Shown: piece by piece, positions 1-7,538 of the stretch
How positions within the stretch are numbered: position 1 is the stretch's first letter
Layout: each line of letters opens with the position of its first letter
Assembly (NCBI RefSeq): GCF_003217775.1
Contig: NZ_QJVJ01000002.1
Span: 124,001 to 188,000 of the forward strand
From: Paenibacillus flagellatus
GTDB taxonomy: Bacteria; Bacillota; Bacilli; Paenibacillales; NBRC-103111
DNA length: 64,000 bases
Direction: 5' to 3'
Notes under the pieces: generated by a model
Seen by the model: the letters and a program-made list of their open reading frames with translations, nothing else
Database searches by the model: none
Told to the model about the DNA's origin: nothing
Position numbers and translations under genes: made by a program

Positions 1-624
1 GATCTGTGCGAAGAAGCCGAGCGGCGCGAGAAGGTAGCGGAGGCGGAAGCGGCCGCCATGGGCGTGCCGGTCCACGTCGTCAGCGCCGCCGAAGGCGAAG
101 GGCTAGCGGAGCTCGCCCCGTATTTCGGCCAAGGGCGTACGGTCGCGCTGCTCGGCTCGTCGGGCGTCGGCAAGTCGACGCTCGTCAATGCGCTGTACGG
201 CGACGCGATCATGGCCGTCAGCGGCATACGCGAAGGCGACGACAAGGGCCGGCATACGACGACGCACCGCGAGCTCGTGCGGCTGCCGGGCGGCGGCGTG
301 CTCATCGATACGCCGGGAATGCGCGAGCTGCAGCTGTGGCACGCGGACGAGGGGCTCGGTCAAGGGTTCCGCGACGTCGAGGAGCTGGCCGCGCATTGCC
401 GGTTCGGCGACTGCGGCCATAATCGCGAGCCCGGCTGCGCCGTGCAGGAGGCGCTAGCGGACGGACGGCTCGCCGCCGACCGGTACGAGAGCTACTTGAA
501 GCTGCAGCGCGAGCTCGCCTACTTGGCGCGCAAGGAGGACAAGGCGCTGCAGCTCAAGGAGAAGGAGCGCTGGAAAAAAATCCATATGGACGTGCGCCGC
601 AGCGGCAGGCACGGCGGCGAATGA
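1..624 (+). CDS. rsgA: Ribosome small subunit-dependent GTPase A, 5'-truncated by window edge
   Basis: This is the C-terminal two thirds of RsgA (YjeQ), a circularly permuted GTPase that acts in late 30S ribosomal subunit maturation. The frame is open from base 1, so the N-terminal OB-fold and the G4 motif lie outside the window. Visible motifs are the P-loop GSSGVGKST (about bases 154-180), the G3 motif DTPGMREL and the C-terminal zinc knuckle CRFGDCGHNREPGC with Cys/Cys/His/Cys ligands. A lysine-rich tail follows, as is usual in the family. The motif order with the zinc knuckle at the C-terminus is diagnostic, so the assignment is firm. A strong terminator follows within 40 bases. Confidence 0.95.
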   Translation, partial: DLCEEAERREKVAEAEAAAMGVPVHVVSAAEGEGLAELAPYFGQGRTVALLGSSGVGKSTLVNALYGDAIMAVSGIREGDDKGRHTTTHRELVRLPGGGVLIDTPGMRELQLWHADEGLGQGFRDVEELAAHCRFGDCGHNREPGCAVQEALADGRLAADRYESYLKLQRELAYLARKEDKALQLKEKERWKKIHMDVRRSGRHGGE

Positions 625-662
625 GCGCAGGCGCATCCGCCGTCGGGCGGGCAAGCGCGGGG

Positions 663-696
663 AAGGACGGGACCGCCGGGCGGACCGTCCTTTTTT
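663..696 (+). terminator. Rho-independent terminator of rsgA
   Basis: AAGGACGG and CCGTCCTT form the outer stem around a GC-rich loop, and a run of T residues follows directly. Confidence 0.8.
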
Positions 697-699
697 CGC

Positions 700-731
700 G
701 GCCTTCCGGCCCGATTGGAGGCCGGAAGGCC
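700..731. repeat. Perfect 12-bp inverted repeat upstream of the DUF3977 gene
   Basis: GGCCTTCCGGCC and GGCCGGAAGGCC are exact reverse complements separated by 8 bases. No T-run follows, so this is not a simple terminator. It ends 14 bases before the ribosome binding site of the next gene and could be an operator or a leader hairpin. Confidence 0.7.
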
Positions 732-760
732 GACGAAGCAAGAAAAGGAGTGAGCAGGGG

Positions 761-1027
761 CTGAAAGCGTACGTCGAAATCGGGTTCGGCAACCGGTGGT
801 TCGTCCGGACGGAATTCGAAACGAATGAAGGCGTCGAATACGAGCTCCGGGGGATCCACGGGCCGGACCGGATCGACTCCGTCTATGTTCGGCTGTGGAT
901 CGGAAGAAGGGTATGGATCGCGGATGCGCGGCAAGGGCTGCGTTCGTACCGGAAGCCCGGGCGAAAGCTGAAAGCCGTCTTCGGCATCCGGGGGACGGTG
1001 TCCGATTCCGCTCGGCCGCACAAGTAG
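761..1027 (+). CDS. DUF3977 family protein (CTG start)
   Basis: The frame encodes 88 residues beginning KAYVEIGFGNRWFVRTEFE and continuing with a conserved-looking GI.GPDRIDSVYVRLWIGRRVW block. This resembles the small DUF3977 proteins of bacilli, whose function is unknown. No ATG, GTG or TTG in this frame fits the family N-terminus; a CTG at 761 does, and it lies 10 bases after AAGGAG (745-750). The protein is basic, aromatic-rich and soluble, without a signal peptide. A 12-bp inverted repeat lies just upstream. Family recognition is from memory of the sequence pattern, so function is open; the coding call rests on the pattern and the ribosome binding site. Confidence 0.72.
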   Translation: MKAYVEIGFGNRWFVRTEFETNEGVEYELRGIHGPDRIDSVYVRLWIGRRVWIADARQGLRSYRKPGRKLKAVFGIRGTVSDSARPHK

Positions 1028-1106
1028 CGGCGCCGGTTCAGGCGAACGGCGATCGCAACGGCATGAAGGCGCCGCTGTTTCGGCCGATGTCTTTCGGGGT
1101 AACATG

Positions 1107-1155
1107 AGAGTAAGTGATATTCCTCACGGAACGATCGCTCAAGCCGTGTTACTCT
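1107..1155 (+). other. Nested inverted repeats in the leader of the universal stress gene
   Basis: AGAGTAA (1107-1113) pairs with TTACTCT (1149-1155), and inside it CACGG (1125-1129) pairs with CCGTG (1144-1148), immediately abutting the outer 3' arm. This gives a bulged hairpin about 30 bases upstream of the start codon. It may be a leader structure or a protein binding site; no known riboswitch class is recognised. Confidence 0.4.
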
Positions 1156-1187
1156 GAAACCGACTAATCCCGAAAGAGGTGTCAGCC

Positions 1188-1625
1188 ATGCCGTTCCAAC
1201 ATCTATTGGCCGCATACGACGGCTCGGAGCAGTCGAAGATGGCGCTCGACAAAGCGGTCGATCTGGTCCGGAGCACGCCGGGCTCCCGGCTATCCGTCGT
1301 TCACGTGTACCATTTCCCGAGTCTCGTCGTCGGCGAGGCGATGATCGCGGCGCCGGTTTCGGGCGAGCTTGACGGCATGTCGGAAGCGGAGCGTCTGCTG
1401 GAGGAGGCGAAAGCGCGCGCGGCCAGCTTGCCGAACACGACGACGGCGCTGCTGCAAGGCGATACGGCGCTGGCCGTGCTCGACTATGCGGAGAAGCACG
1501 GCGCCGATCTGATCGTCATCGGCAGCCGCGGCCTTGGCCGTCTCGGGGAGTTATTCCTCGGCAGCGTCAGCCATTACGTCGTTCAGCATGCGAAAGTTCC
1601 CGTGCTGGTCATCAAGCGGGAGTAG
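1188..1625 (+). CDS. Universal stress protein, UspA family
   Basis: The 145-residue product starts MPFQHLLAAYDGSEQSKMALDKA and ends with the typical nucleotide-binding signature GSRGLGRLGELFLGSVSHYVVQHAKVPVLVIK. The G-x2-G-x9-G(S) pattern marks the ATP-binding subgroup of UspA proteins, cytosolic dimers that respond to starvation and stress. I chose ATG 1188 over the in-frame GTG at 1179 because AAAGAGG lies at the right distance before 1188 and the family begins just ahead of the LLAAYDGS strand. The gene appears monocistronic. A bulged inverted repeat lies in its leader. Confidence 0.92.
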   Translation: MPFQHLLAAYDGSEQSKMALDKAVDLVRSTPGSRLSVVHVYHFPSLVVGEAMIAAPVSGELDGMSEAERLLEEAKARAASLPNTTTALLQGDTALAVLDYAEKHGADLIVIGSRGLGRLGELFLGSVSHYVVQHAKVPVLVIKRE

Positions 1626-1798
1626 GTGCGGCGTTCCGCCAGACCCGGCAGGCGAACCGGCCGTACGGCCGCCGCGAAAATAAGTCGGTCCCACCGGGCA
1701 TTCGTACAGTCCTTCCTCCCCCCCGGCTCATATTGTAGATCGTGTGGTTCGAACTCGATTCGAACGCCACAATATCGCATTTTCAAGGAGGACTGAAT

Positions 1799-1921
1799 AT
1801 GGGATACGGTGTTGGCGGAGCAGGATGCGGAGCAGGCGTAGGTGGCCTGTACACGACGACGGGCGTCATTTTGGTTCTGTTCATCTTGTTGGTAATCGTT
1901 AGCCGCGCATGGGCGATCTGA
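1799..1921 (+). CDS. YjcZ-family sporulation miniprotein
   Basis: The gene encodes 40 residues: a glycine-rich N-terminus (MGYGVGGAGCGAGVGG) followed by one hydrophobic helix, TGVILVLFILLVIVSRAWAI. This layout is that of the YjcZ/YhcN-neighbour family of tiny sporulation membrane proteins found in bacilli. An ideal AAGGAGG precedes the ATG. Upstream there is a CATATTGTA box (1729-1737) that resembles the -10 element of mother-cell sigma factors, but no convincing -35 could be placed. A perfect inverted repeat GTTCGAA-N5-TTCGAAC spans 1747-1765. A strong terminator follows. Confidence 0.85.
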   Translation: MGYGVGGAGCGAGVGGLYTTTGVILVLFILLVIVSRAWAI

Positions 1922-1938
1922 TTGCCGAAATCGTCGAG

Positions 1939-1985
1939 CGGGGAACCGGGTCGAGTTGGACCCGGCTCCCCGTTCTTCTTTTTAG
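1939..1985 (+). terminator. Rho-independent terminator of the YjcZ gene
   Basis: The stem pairs CGGGGA/ACCGGGTC with GACCCGG/CTCCCCG around GAGTTG and is followed by a T-rich tract. Confidence 0.85.
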
Positions 1986-2149
1986 CGGAAGTGCGGCGCT
2001 CGATCGGTGTCGAATTCGGATTCGATTTTGCGAAAATCGGCCGTTTTTGTCTGAAAATAGGTACAAAGGAGGATGCGGGAACGATCCGATCGTCATATGC
2101 TAAAGGAAGGAATAGTGAAATACCGGGCCAAACTTCGAGTTGTTCCCGA

Positions 2150-2243
2150 TAACGGCAAAACCGGCGAAAGCCGGCGACGCAAAGCTACAGGGGCTAAAGA
2201 CTTAGGGCGATCCGGCCCGAAGAACAAGCCAGCCAGCTGCCGA
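2150..2243 (+). promoter_or_regulatory. Cyclic di-GMP-I riboswitch (GEMM-I class)
   Basis: The segment shows the GEMM-I hallmarks in order: closing-stem strand CGGCAAAA; a GAAA tetraloop hairpin, CCGGC-GAAA-GCCGG (2161-2174); the invariant linker GACGCAAAGC; a tetraloop-receptor-like segment CTACAGGGGCTAAAG; and a 3' part CAAGCCAGCCAGCTGCCG that closes with the 5' strand. A short GAAC/GTTC stem followed by seven T residues (2260-2266) may serve as the expression platform. The next gene starts 136 bases downstream. The class is known to bind cyclic di-GMP and control motility, biofilm or surface genes. Whether binding turns expression on or off is not clear from the sequence. Confidence 0.9.
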
Positions 2244-2378
2244 ACGAACGGTTCCGAAGTTTTTTTGCGTGCGAAACGACCGCTCGAAGGGCGCGAACGA
2301 AACGGAAGCCGGGAAACCGGTTGAGAACGAAGAGGGCTGAACCGGTATCGGACTTTTATCGCGAAGGGGTTGGAAATA

Positions 2379-2672
2379 ATGAACGAGCGGCTCCATGCGG
2401 CGGAACGCGGATTTTATTTGAAGATGGGAAACGATTTTTTCGGCATGTACCATTCCTCGGAAGGACCGAAGCTGTTCTTCAATCGCGACAAGTACCGGTT
2501 GACGCAATCGCAGTGGGACGTGGAGCTTGTCATCGGACGCAAAAACAATCTGTTTATTTTTTACTGGCAAGGCGAAGTGAAAATATCGTTTCGGTTCAGC
2601 AAGCAGCAAGAGTCGGTCATTCAGCTGTACCGGCTTCTGCAGGAGCATGTTCCTTCCCCGCGGTTCGCATAA
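2379..2672 (+). CDS. Uncharacterised 97-residue protein under c-di-GMP riboswitch control
   Basis: I do not recognise this protein. It begins MNERLHAAERGFYLKMGNDF and is soluble, mixed-charge and rich in aromatic residues, with no signal peptide or membrane helix. Alternating hydrophobic stretches (WDVELVIGRKNNLFIFYWQ, EVKISFRF) suggest a small beta-rich fold with a C-terminal helix (ESVIQLYRLLQEH). ATG 2379 follows AAGGGG at good spacing; a TTG at 2370 is possible. It is the only gene between the riboswitch and a terminator, so it is the obvious target of cyclic di-GMP control. Such a target is often linked to surface attachment or motility, but nothing in the sequence shows a function. Confidence 0.75.
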   Translation: MNERLHAAERGFYLKMGNDFFGMYHSSEGPKLFFNRDKYRLTQSQWDVELVIGRKNNLFIFYWQGEVKISFRFSKQQESVIQLYRLLQEHVPSPRFA

Positions 2673-2706
2673 CGAAACGCAGCCGCCTCGATCCGGTATC
2701 GGCTCG

Positions 2707-2733
2707 GCCCCGCATGGTGCGGGGCTTTTTTTG
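2707..2733 (+). terminator. Rho-independent terminator
   Basis: GCCCCGC-ATGGT-GCGGGGC is followed by seven T residues and directly abuts the stop codon of the convergent phosphotransferase gene. Confidence 0.9.
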
Positions 2734-3693
2734 TTACCGCAGCGCCCGCTCCAGAACGGCCCGGTTGCGCAGCATCCAAGCGGCCGAGCGGGCGCGCCAG
2801 GCGAATCCCCATAACGGACCGACGCTGTCCGGCGCGACTTGGCGATCGATCGCCTCCTCGGCGGTTTCCCGGACGACGACCTCGACGATTCGCTCGAAAA
2901 GTGCGCCGCGCTGCTCCGCCGAAGCGCCGTAAGCGTCGACGAGCAGGCGCAGCTGGCGGGCGCGGACAGAGAGCGGGGGAAGGCCGACCCGCTCGGCCAC
3001 GTCGTCGTCGTGCAGCTGGGGGAACAGCCAGCACACGCGGGCGAGCTCGACGATCGGGTCGACCGGCCCCGCGTATTCCCAATCGATCAACGCGACCGGC
3101 ATGCCGTTCCGCGTCACCGTGTTCCACGGGGCCGCATCGCCGTGCCCGATGACCCGGTTCGGCCCGCCCAGCTCGCGCAAAAACCACGGCTTCCACACCG
3201 CGTCCGGGGCGGGCACGAACGAGGCGGACGCGTCGTGAAGCCGGCGCAGCAGCGAGCCGACCGCGATGAGCGCCTCGTCGCTCCACGGGCCGGGGTGCAC
3301 GAACTCGCCTTCCACGTAGTACACCGCTTCGCGGCCGTCCGGCGCAAAGCCCGAGCCGGCGGGGCGGGGAGCCTCCTCGAAGCCGGCTTGCCGCAGATGG
3401 TTCAAAAACGCGTGCACGCTCGGCGTCCAAGGGCCGGACGGCCGAAGCACCACATCTCCCCGACGGCTGACCGACTTCTCTTCGGATAGGACCGTTTCGT
3501 CCGCGATTCGATCGCCTTCATACGCCTCTGCACTCGTATTCGTACTCGTATTCCTCTCGATTGCAACCGGCCTCCGTTCCTCGAATGTCCCTCCAAGCGT
3601 AACATGCCGACATCCCCCGTTCCTACGGAAAAAATGAATATAATCCGGACTCGGCGGGCCCGCCGGCGATTCGAATGATTCATAACCCGACAT
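2734..3693 (-). CDS. Aminoglycoside phosphotransferase (APH)-family kinase
   Basis: The product carries the APH/choline kinase-like active site: VIGHGDAAPWNTV (catalytic HGD.x4.N) and LIDWEYAGPVDP (the metal-binding D). It also has the family N-terminal block RPSGPWTPSVHAFLNHLRQAGF. Members phosphorylate small hydroxylated compounds; many chromosomal Firmicute copies have no known drug substrate. The start is uncertain. The only ATG in frame (3693) gives 319 residues with an N-terminal extension lacking a ribosome binding site and containing an ACGAATACGAGT direct repeat. Homology suggests the real protein begins about 60-70 residues later, where no standard start codon exists in frame. An upstream frameshift or unusual start is therefore possible. 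Confidence 0.8.
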   Translation of the reverse strand: MSGYESFESPAGPPSPDYIHFFRRNGGCRHVTLGGTFEERRPVAIERNTSTNTSAEAYEGDRIADETVLSEEKSVSRRGDVVLRPSGPWTPSVHAFLNHLRQAGFEEAPRPAGSGFAPDGREAVYYVEGEFVHPGPWSDEALIAVGSLLRRLHDASASFVPAPDAVWKPWFLRELGGPNRVIGHGDAAPWNTVTRNGMPVALIDWEYAGPVDPIVELARVCWLFPQLHDDDVAERVGLPPLSVRARQLRLLVDAYGASAEQRGALFERIVEVVVRETAEEAIDRQVAPDSVGPLWGFAWRARSAAWMLRNRAVLERALR

Positions 3694-3776
3694 TCGGACA
3701 ACGACATGGCCGCATTTCCAATTCGAATCGTACGGGATATACTCGAGGAAATCGATGTCGAAAAGGAGCGGAGCCG

Positions 3777-5288
3777 ATGAGAAAACCGAACATTTTGCTC
3801 ATCACGAGCGACCAGCAGCATTGGAACACGATCGGGGCGTTCAATCCGGAAATCCGGACGCCGAACCTCGACCGTCTCGTGCGGGAAGGGACGACGTTCA
3901 CGCGGGCGTATTGCCCGAACCCGACGTGTACGCCGACGCGCGCATCGATCATTACCGGGATGCACCCGAGCCAGCACGGAGCGTGGACGCTCGGCACGAA
4001 GCTGCTCGAAGACCGCCATACGGTCGGGGAGGATTTCGCCGCGGCCGGCTACCGGACCGCCCTTGTCGGGAAAGCGCATTTCCAGCCTTTGCGGGCGACG
4101 GAAACGTACGAGTCGCTCGAGTCGTATCCGATCGTGCACGATTTGGATTTTTGGCGGACGTTTCACGGCCCGTACTACGGCTTCGATCGTGTCGAGCTCG
4201 CCCGAAATCACGGGAACGAAGCGCATGTCGGGCAGCATTACGCCATCTGGATGGAGGAGAAAGGGTGCGCCAACTGGCGCGATTACTTCGTGCCGCCGAC
4301 GGGGACGATGGACCCGTCGATCCGCCACCGGTGGCCGCTCCCGGAGGCGTATCATTCCAACGCGTGGATCGCGGAGCGGACGAATGCGCTTATGGAACAA
4401 TACGGCGGCGCGGGCGAGCCGTTCTTCCTGTGGGCGAGCTTCTTCGACCCGCACCCGCCGTATCTCGTGCCGGAGCCTTGGGACGCGATGTACGACCCGG
4501 ATCGGCTGACGATCCCGGCCGTCACCCCCGGCGAGCACGACGCGAACCCGCCCCATTTCGGCATGACGCAGCTGCAGGATCCGGACTTCTCGCATTTGCG
4601 TGAAACCGGCATCGGCATCCACGGCTACCATTCGCACCGGATCGAGGACGATCTCGAGCGGAAGCGGCTCGTGGCGACGTATTACGGCATGGTAAGCATG
4701 ATGGACCGCTACATCGGACGCATTCTCGACCGTCTGGACGAGCTCGGTTTGGCGGAGGATACGATCGTCGTCTTCACGACCGACCACGGCCACTTCTTCG
4801 GCCAGCACGGCTTGCAGGCGAAGGGCGGGTTCCATTACGAGGACTTGATCAAGCTGCCGTTTCTCGTCCGGTACCCGGGGCGGGTGCCGGCCGGCCGGCG
4901 GTCCGCGGCGATCCAGTCGCTCGTCGACCTGGCGCCGACGTTTCTGTCGCTCGCGGGCATCGCCGTGCCGCGGACGATGACCGGCGTCGACCAGAGCGCC
5001 GTCTGGCGCGGCGAAGAGGAGCGGGCAAGGGATCACGCGATATGCGAATTCCGTCACGAGCCGACGACGATTCATCAGAAGACGTACGTGGACGAACGGT
5101 ACAAAATGACGGTCTACTACAACCAGACGTACGGCGAGATATTCGATCTGCAGGAGGACCCCGGGGAAATTCGCAATTTGTGGAACGACCCGGCACACCG
5201 GGCGCTCAAGACGGAACTGCTGCTCCGGTACGTCTGGGCGGAGCTCGGCAAGGAACCGATGCCGATGCCGCGCATTTGGGGGGCGTGA
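3777..5288 (+). CDS. Type I sulfatase (formylglycine-dependent, cysteine type)
   Basis: The 503-residue enzyme hydrolyses sulfate esters. The N-terminus has NILLITSDQQHWNTIG (metal-binding Asp). Residues 51-55 are CTPTR, the C-x-P-x-R motif whose cysteine is oxidised to formylglycine, followed by ASIITGMHPSQHG. A second metal site, VVFTTDHGHFFGQHG, lies near residue 330. There is no signal peptide, so it acts in the cytosol and needs a maturase, which is not in this window. ATG 3777 follows AAAGGAG at good spacing; the longer open frame upstream is non-coding. An AraC regulator is convergent, suggesting a small carbohydrate-sulfate utilisation pair. The real substrate cannot be told. Confidence 0.92.
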   Translation: MRKPNILLITSDQQHWNTIGAFNPEIRTPNLDRLVREGTTFTRAYCPNPTCTPTRASIITGMHPSQHGAWTLGTKLLEDRHTVGEDFAAAGYRTALVGKAHFQPLRATETYESLESYPIVHDLDFWRTFHGPYYGFDRVELARNHGNEAHVGQHYAIWMEEKGCANWRDYFVPPTGTMDPSIRHRWPLPEAYHSNAWIAERTNALMEQYGGAGEPFFLWASFFDPHPPYLVPEPWDAMYDPDRLTIPAVTPGEHDANPPHFGMTQLQDPDFSHLRETGIGIHGYHSHRIEDDLERKRLVATYYGMVSMMDRYIGRILDRLDELGLAEDTIVVFTTDHGHFFGQHGLQAKGGFHYEDLIKLPFLVRYPGRVPAGRRSAAIQSLVDLAPTFLSLAGIAVPRTMTGVDQSAVWRGEEERARDHAICEFRHEPTTIHQKTYVDERYKMTVYYNQTYGEIFDLQEDPGEIRNLWNDPAHRALKTELLLRYVWAELGKEPMPMPRIWGA

Positions 5289-5331
5289 CGGGCGCGGCCG
5301 GCGGCAGGCTGCGGCCGCCTTCCGTTTCCCG

Positions 5332-6174
5332 TCACAGCCCGCGGTGCTTGTAGGCCGAGGGCGGACGGCCGAATTGGTTTTTGAACGCGCGGGAGAACGA
5401 ATACAAGTCGGCGTAGCCGACCGTTAGCGCGATTTCGCCGATCGACAGCGATGATTGCTCCAGCAGGCTCGACGCTTTGTCCATGCGCAGCTTTCGGATG
5501 TATTCGCGGGGAGCGAGTCCGGTTTCCCGGTGAAACATAGCGGTAAAGTGCGACCGGTGGACGCCGGCCAGCCGTGCCGCTTCCCCGATGCTCAACGGCT
5601 CGGCGAAATGGAGCCGGAAATAGTCGAGCGATCGGGCGAGCCAATCGGAGCCCGCATCCCGTCCCTCGTCGGCGTGGAGCTTGGACATTCGCTCGAACAG
5701 CATGTACAGCAGCGTTTGCCGGTGCAGCGGATCGCCGTCCGGCTCCCGGAGCGTGCGGTGGATCCGCCCGACGAACGCTCGGGCGGTCCGGTCGAACACG
5801 GCGGTTTCGTAAGGCTTGGCCGGGCCGAGACCGATCCGGCGAAGAAGCTCGGGAAGCTGCGGGCCGTCGAGCGACAGCCACATCATTTTCAACGGCTTGG
5901 CGGACGGCGCGATCCGGTACCGGTACGACATGTTCGGCCATAGGCAAAACGCGCTGTTTTTCGGCAGCACGACTTGTCCGGCCCCGTACTCGAGCGTTAC
6001 TTTTCCATCGACGACGAAGTGCATCCCGTAGCATTCGATCATTTTCGGTCCAATCGAATAATTCGGCTTCGCGACGTTGTGTCCGGCTCGAACGAGACGC
6101 ATGCCGGCCGTTTTTTCCAACGGTGTCGGGACGTTCCGCCATATTTCGCAATATTCGTAAGGCGTTTCCTCCAT
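5332..6174 (-). CDS. AraC-family transcriptional regulator
   Basis: The 280-residue protein has an N-terminal cupin-type sensor (YGAGQVVLPKNSAFCLWPNM) and a C-terminal double helix-turn-helix: ARLAGVHRSHFTAMFHRETGLAPREYI and IGEIALTVGYADLYSFSRAFKNQFGRPPSAYK. This is the standard layout of sugar-responsive AraC regulators. The start at 6174 has AGGAG upstream. It is convergent with the sulfatase and may regulate it or the region upstream of 6440; neither is proven. No membrane segment is present, so it senses a cytosolic ligand. Confidence 0.9.
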   Translation of the reverse strand: MEETPYEYCEIWRNVPTPLEKTAGMRLVRAGHNVAKPNYSIGPKMIECYGMHFVVDGKVTLEYGAGQVVLPKNSAFCLWPNMSYRYRIAPSAKPLKMMWLSLDGPQLPELLRRIGLGPAKPYETAVFDRTARAFVGRIHRTLREPDGDPLHRQTLLYMLFERMSKLHADEGRDAGSDWLARSLDYFRLHFAEPLSIGEAARLAGVHRSHFTAMFHRETGLAPREYIRKLRMDKASSLLEQSSLSIGEIALTVGYADLYSFSRAFKNQFGRPPSAYKHRGL

Positions 6175-6439
6175 GAAGGCCCACTCCTATCGGCGTCGGT
6201 TCGGGGTGTAGGTACCGTCATCATAGCACGCGCCGAACAGGAACGACAATGCATCCGTGCGGACGGTACCACGCTGCGGCCGTCCGGTCCGCATCCGACG
6301 TTTGCGCCGGCACGCATGCTTCGAGCGTTACCGGGGGCGTAGCCGAGCCGGGCGCGGGCATGAACGCCGCGTTCCGACGAACGCGACTGGGCATCCGCAC
6401 ATACAATGCAGGGATACTTCTACTGCGGAGGGACCACTT

Positions 6440-7246
6440 ATGGGAACATACGAGCAATCGGCGCTGTTCGAGCATCGCTTCTGGCTGCAGGTGCTGGGCG
6501 ATCACAGCCGGTTTATCCGGGACGCCTTGGCGCCGAAGGAGGCGGCGGAAATCGCCCGCGCCGGGCAGTTCGTCGCCGTGTTCGACGGATTGCTGGAACG
6601 GGCGCGTAAGGAGCTGGCGGGAGCGGAGCTGGCGACGCTGAATGCGGAGGCGACGGCCCGCACGTCGGAGCTGCGGGCGTTCAAGCTGCATTTGCTGAAC
6701 CGGCACTTGACGGGCAGCATCGCGATCGGCCTGTCGCCGAGCTTTCTGAATCATATGGTTAACGAGCTGGAGGAGTACGTCCGGGTGCTGGCTCCGCTGT
6801 CGGCCGGGAAGCCCGCGCCGCTGTTCCATCCGGTGCATTACCACCTCGTCTGGCTTCAAGACGCTTACGGCCATGCGGCCTCGATCACCGCCGACCTCGA
6901 TATGGCGGAGAAGAAGCTGCAGCGGGACAGCCGGGCGTTCGAGAAGCAGTTCGAGCATTTTTATTTGAAGGCGGTCGAGATGGCCGGCTATTTACGGACG
7001 AACGCGACGAAGTTTCCGGCGCTGGCGAAATTCAACGTCGACGTGGAGATGGAGATGCTGCTGTTCATGAAATTTTTGCGGGAGCTGGAGGAGATGGACG
7101 TGTCCCGCGAGCTGCTCGGCACGATCGCCCCGCTTATGGCCGACCATATGGCTCGCGAGGAGTGCTACTACTTGACGAAGCTGTCGCTTGTCTCGAACGT
7201 CGGGAAGCCGGATTGCGATCCGACCGCGAAGCGGATCGAAGGTTGA
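6440..7246 (+). CDS. DUF2935 family protein
   Basis: The 268-residue protein begins MGTYEQSALFEHRFWLQVLGDHSRFI and contains a second, similar helical half from HYHLVWLQDAYGHAASI, with conserved His and Glu residues (EHRFW, DHSRF, DHMAREECYY). This duplicated all-helical pattern with E..H motifs is typical of DUF2935, a hemerythrin- or ferritin-like metal-binding family of bacilli. The function is unknown. ATG 6440 follows GCGGAGGG. It stands alone: the 265 bases upstream hold no gene I can support, and a strong terminator lies downstream. Confidence 0.85.
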   Translation: MGTYEQSALFEHRFWLQVLGDHSRFIRDALAPKEAAEIARAGQFVAVFDGLLERARKELAGAELATLNAEATARTSELRAFKLHLLNRHLTGSIAIGLSPSFLNHMVNELEEYVRVLAPLSAGKPAPLFHPVHYHLVWLQDAYGHAASITADLDMAEKKLQRDSRAFEKQFEHFYLKAVEMAGYLRTNATKFPALAKFNVDVEMEMLLFMKFLRELEEMDVSRELLGTIAPLMADHMAREECYYLTKLSLVSNVGKPDCDPTAKRIEG

Positions 7247-7283
7247 CCGAATCGAATACGACGGCGGCGCTCGTCGTCGCGCA

Positions 7284-7322
7284 CAGGATTCATCCGGACG
7301 AAACGGATGAATCCTTTTTTTG
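7284..7322 (+). terminator. Rho-independent terminator of the DUF2935 gene
   Basis: AGGATTCATCCG and CGGATGAATCCT form a perfect 12-bp stem around GACGAAA, followed by seven T residues. Confidence 0.95.
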
Positions 7323-7461
7323 TTGGCGTCATCCCCCGATCGGCCGCTGCGCCCGCGAATGGTTCTAGAGCCGCCGAAAGCCGGAGCCGGAGCCGAAGCC
7401 TTCTCCCATGCGGCCGGACGAAGCGTCGGGCGATAACGGTTTCGCGGTGGAAAATGGTTTA

Positions 7462-7490
7462 TTGAGCGGTTGCGTACCGCCTTCTACAAT
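7462..7490 (+). promoter_or_regulatory. Sigma-A promoter with an inverted repeat in the spacer
   Basis: TTGAGC and TACAAT are separated by exactly 17 bases. GCGGT-TGCGT-ACCGC (7466-7480) overlaps the -35 and the spacer and would be well placed for a repressor. The start codon of the membrane AraC gene lies 48 bases downstream. Confidence 0.7.
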
Positions 7491-7538
7491 GGGATATGAG
7501 CGTTCGGTTTTGGAAGACGTTCCCTCCGGAGGAGCCCT

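Noticed and set aside
1738-1775. tRNA-like TTCGAAC segment
   Set aside because: It is a short perfect inverted repeat; no acceptor stem, anticodon arm or CCA-compatible fold could be drawn.
2094-2102. CATATGCTA as a sporulation-type -10 box ahead of the riboswitch
   Set aside because: No suitably spaced -35 element could be found; a single short match is not enough.
2073-2324. 83-codon open frame over the riboswitch
   Set aside because: It overlaps the conserved GEMM RNA and its composition reflects the structured RNA rather than a protein.
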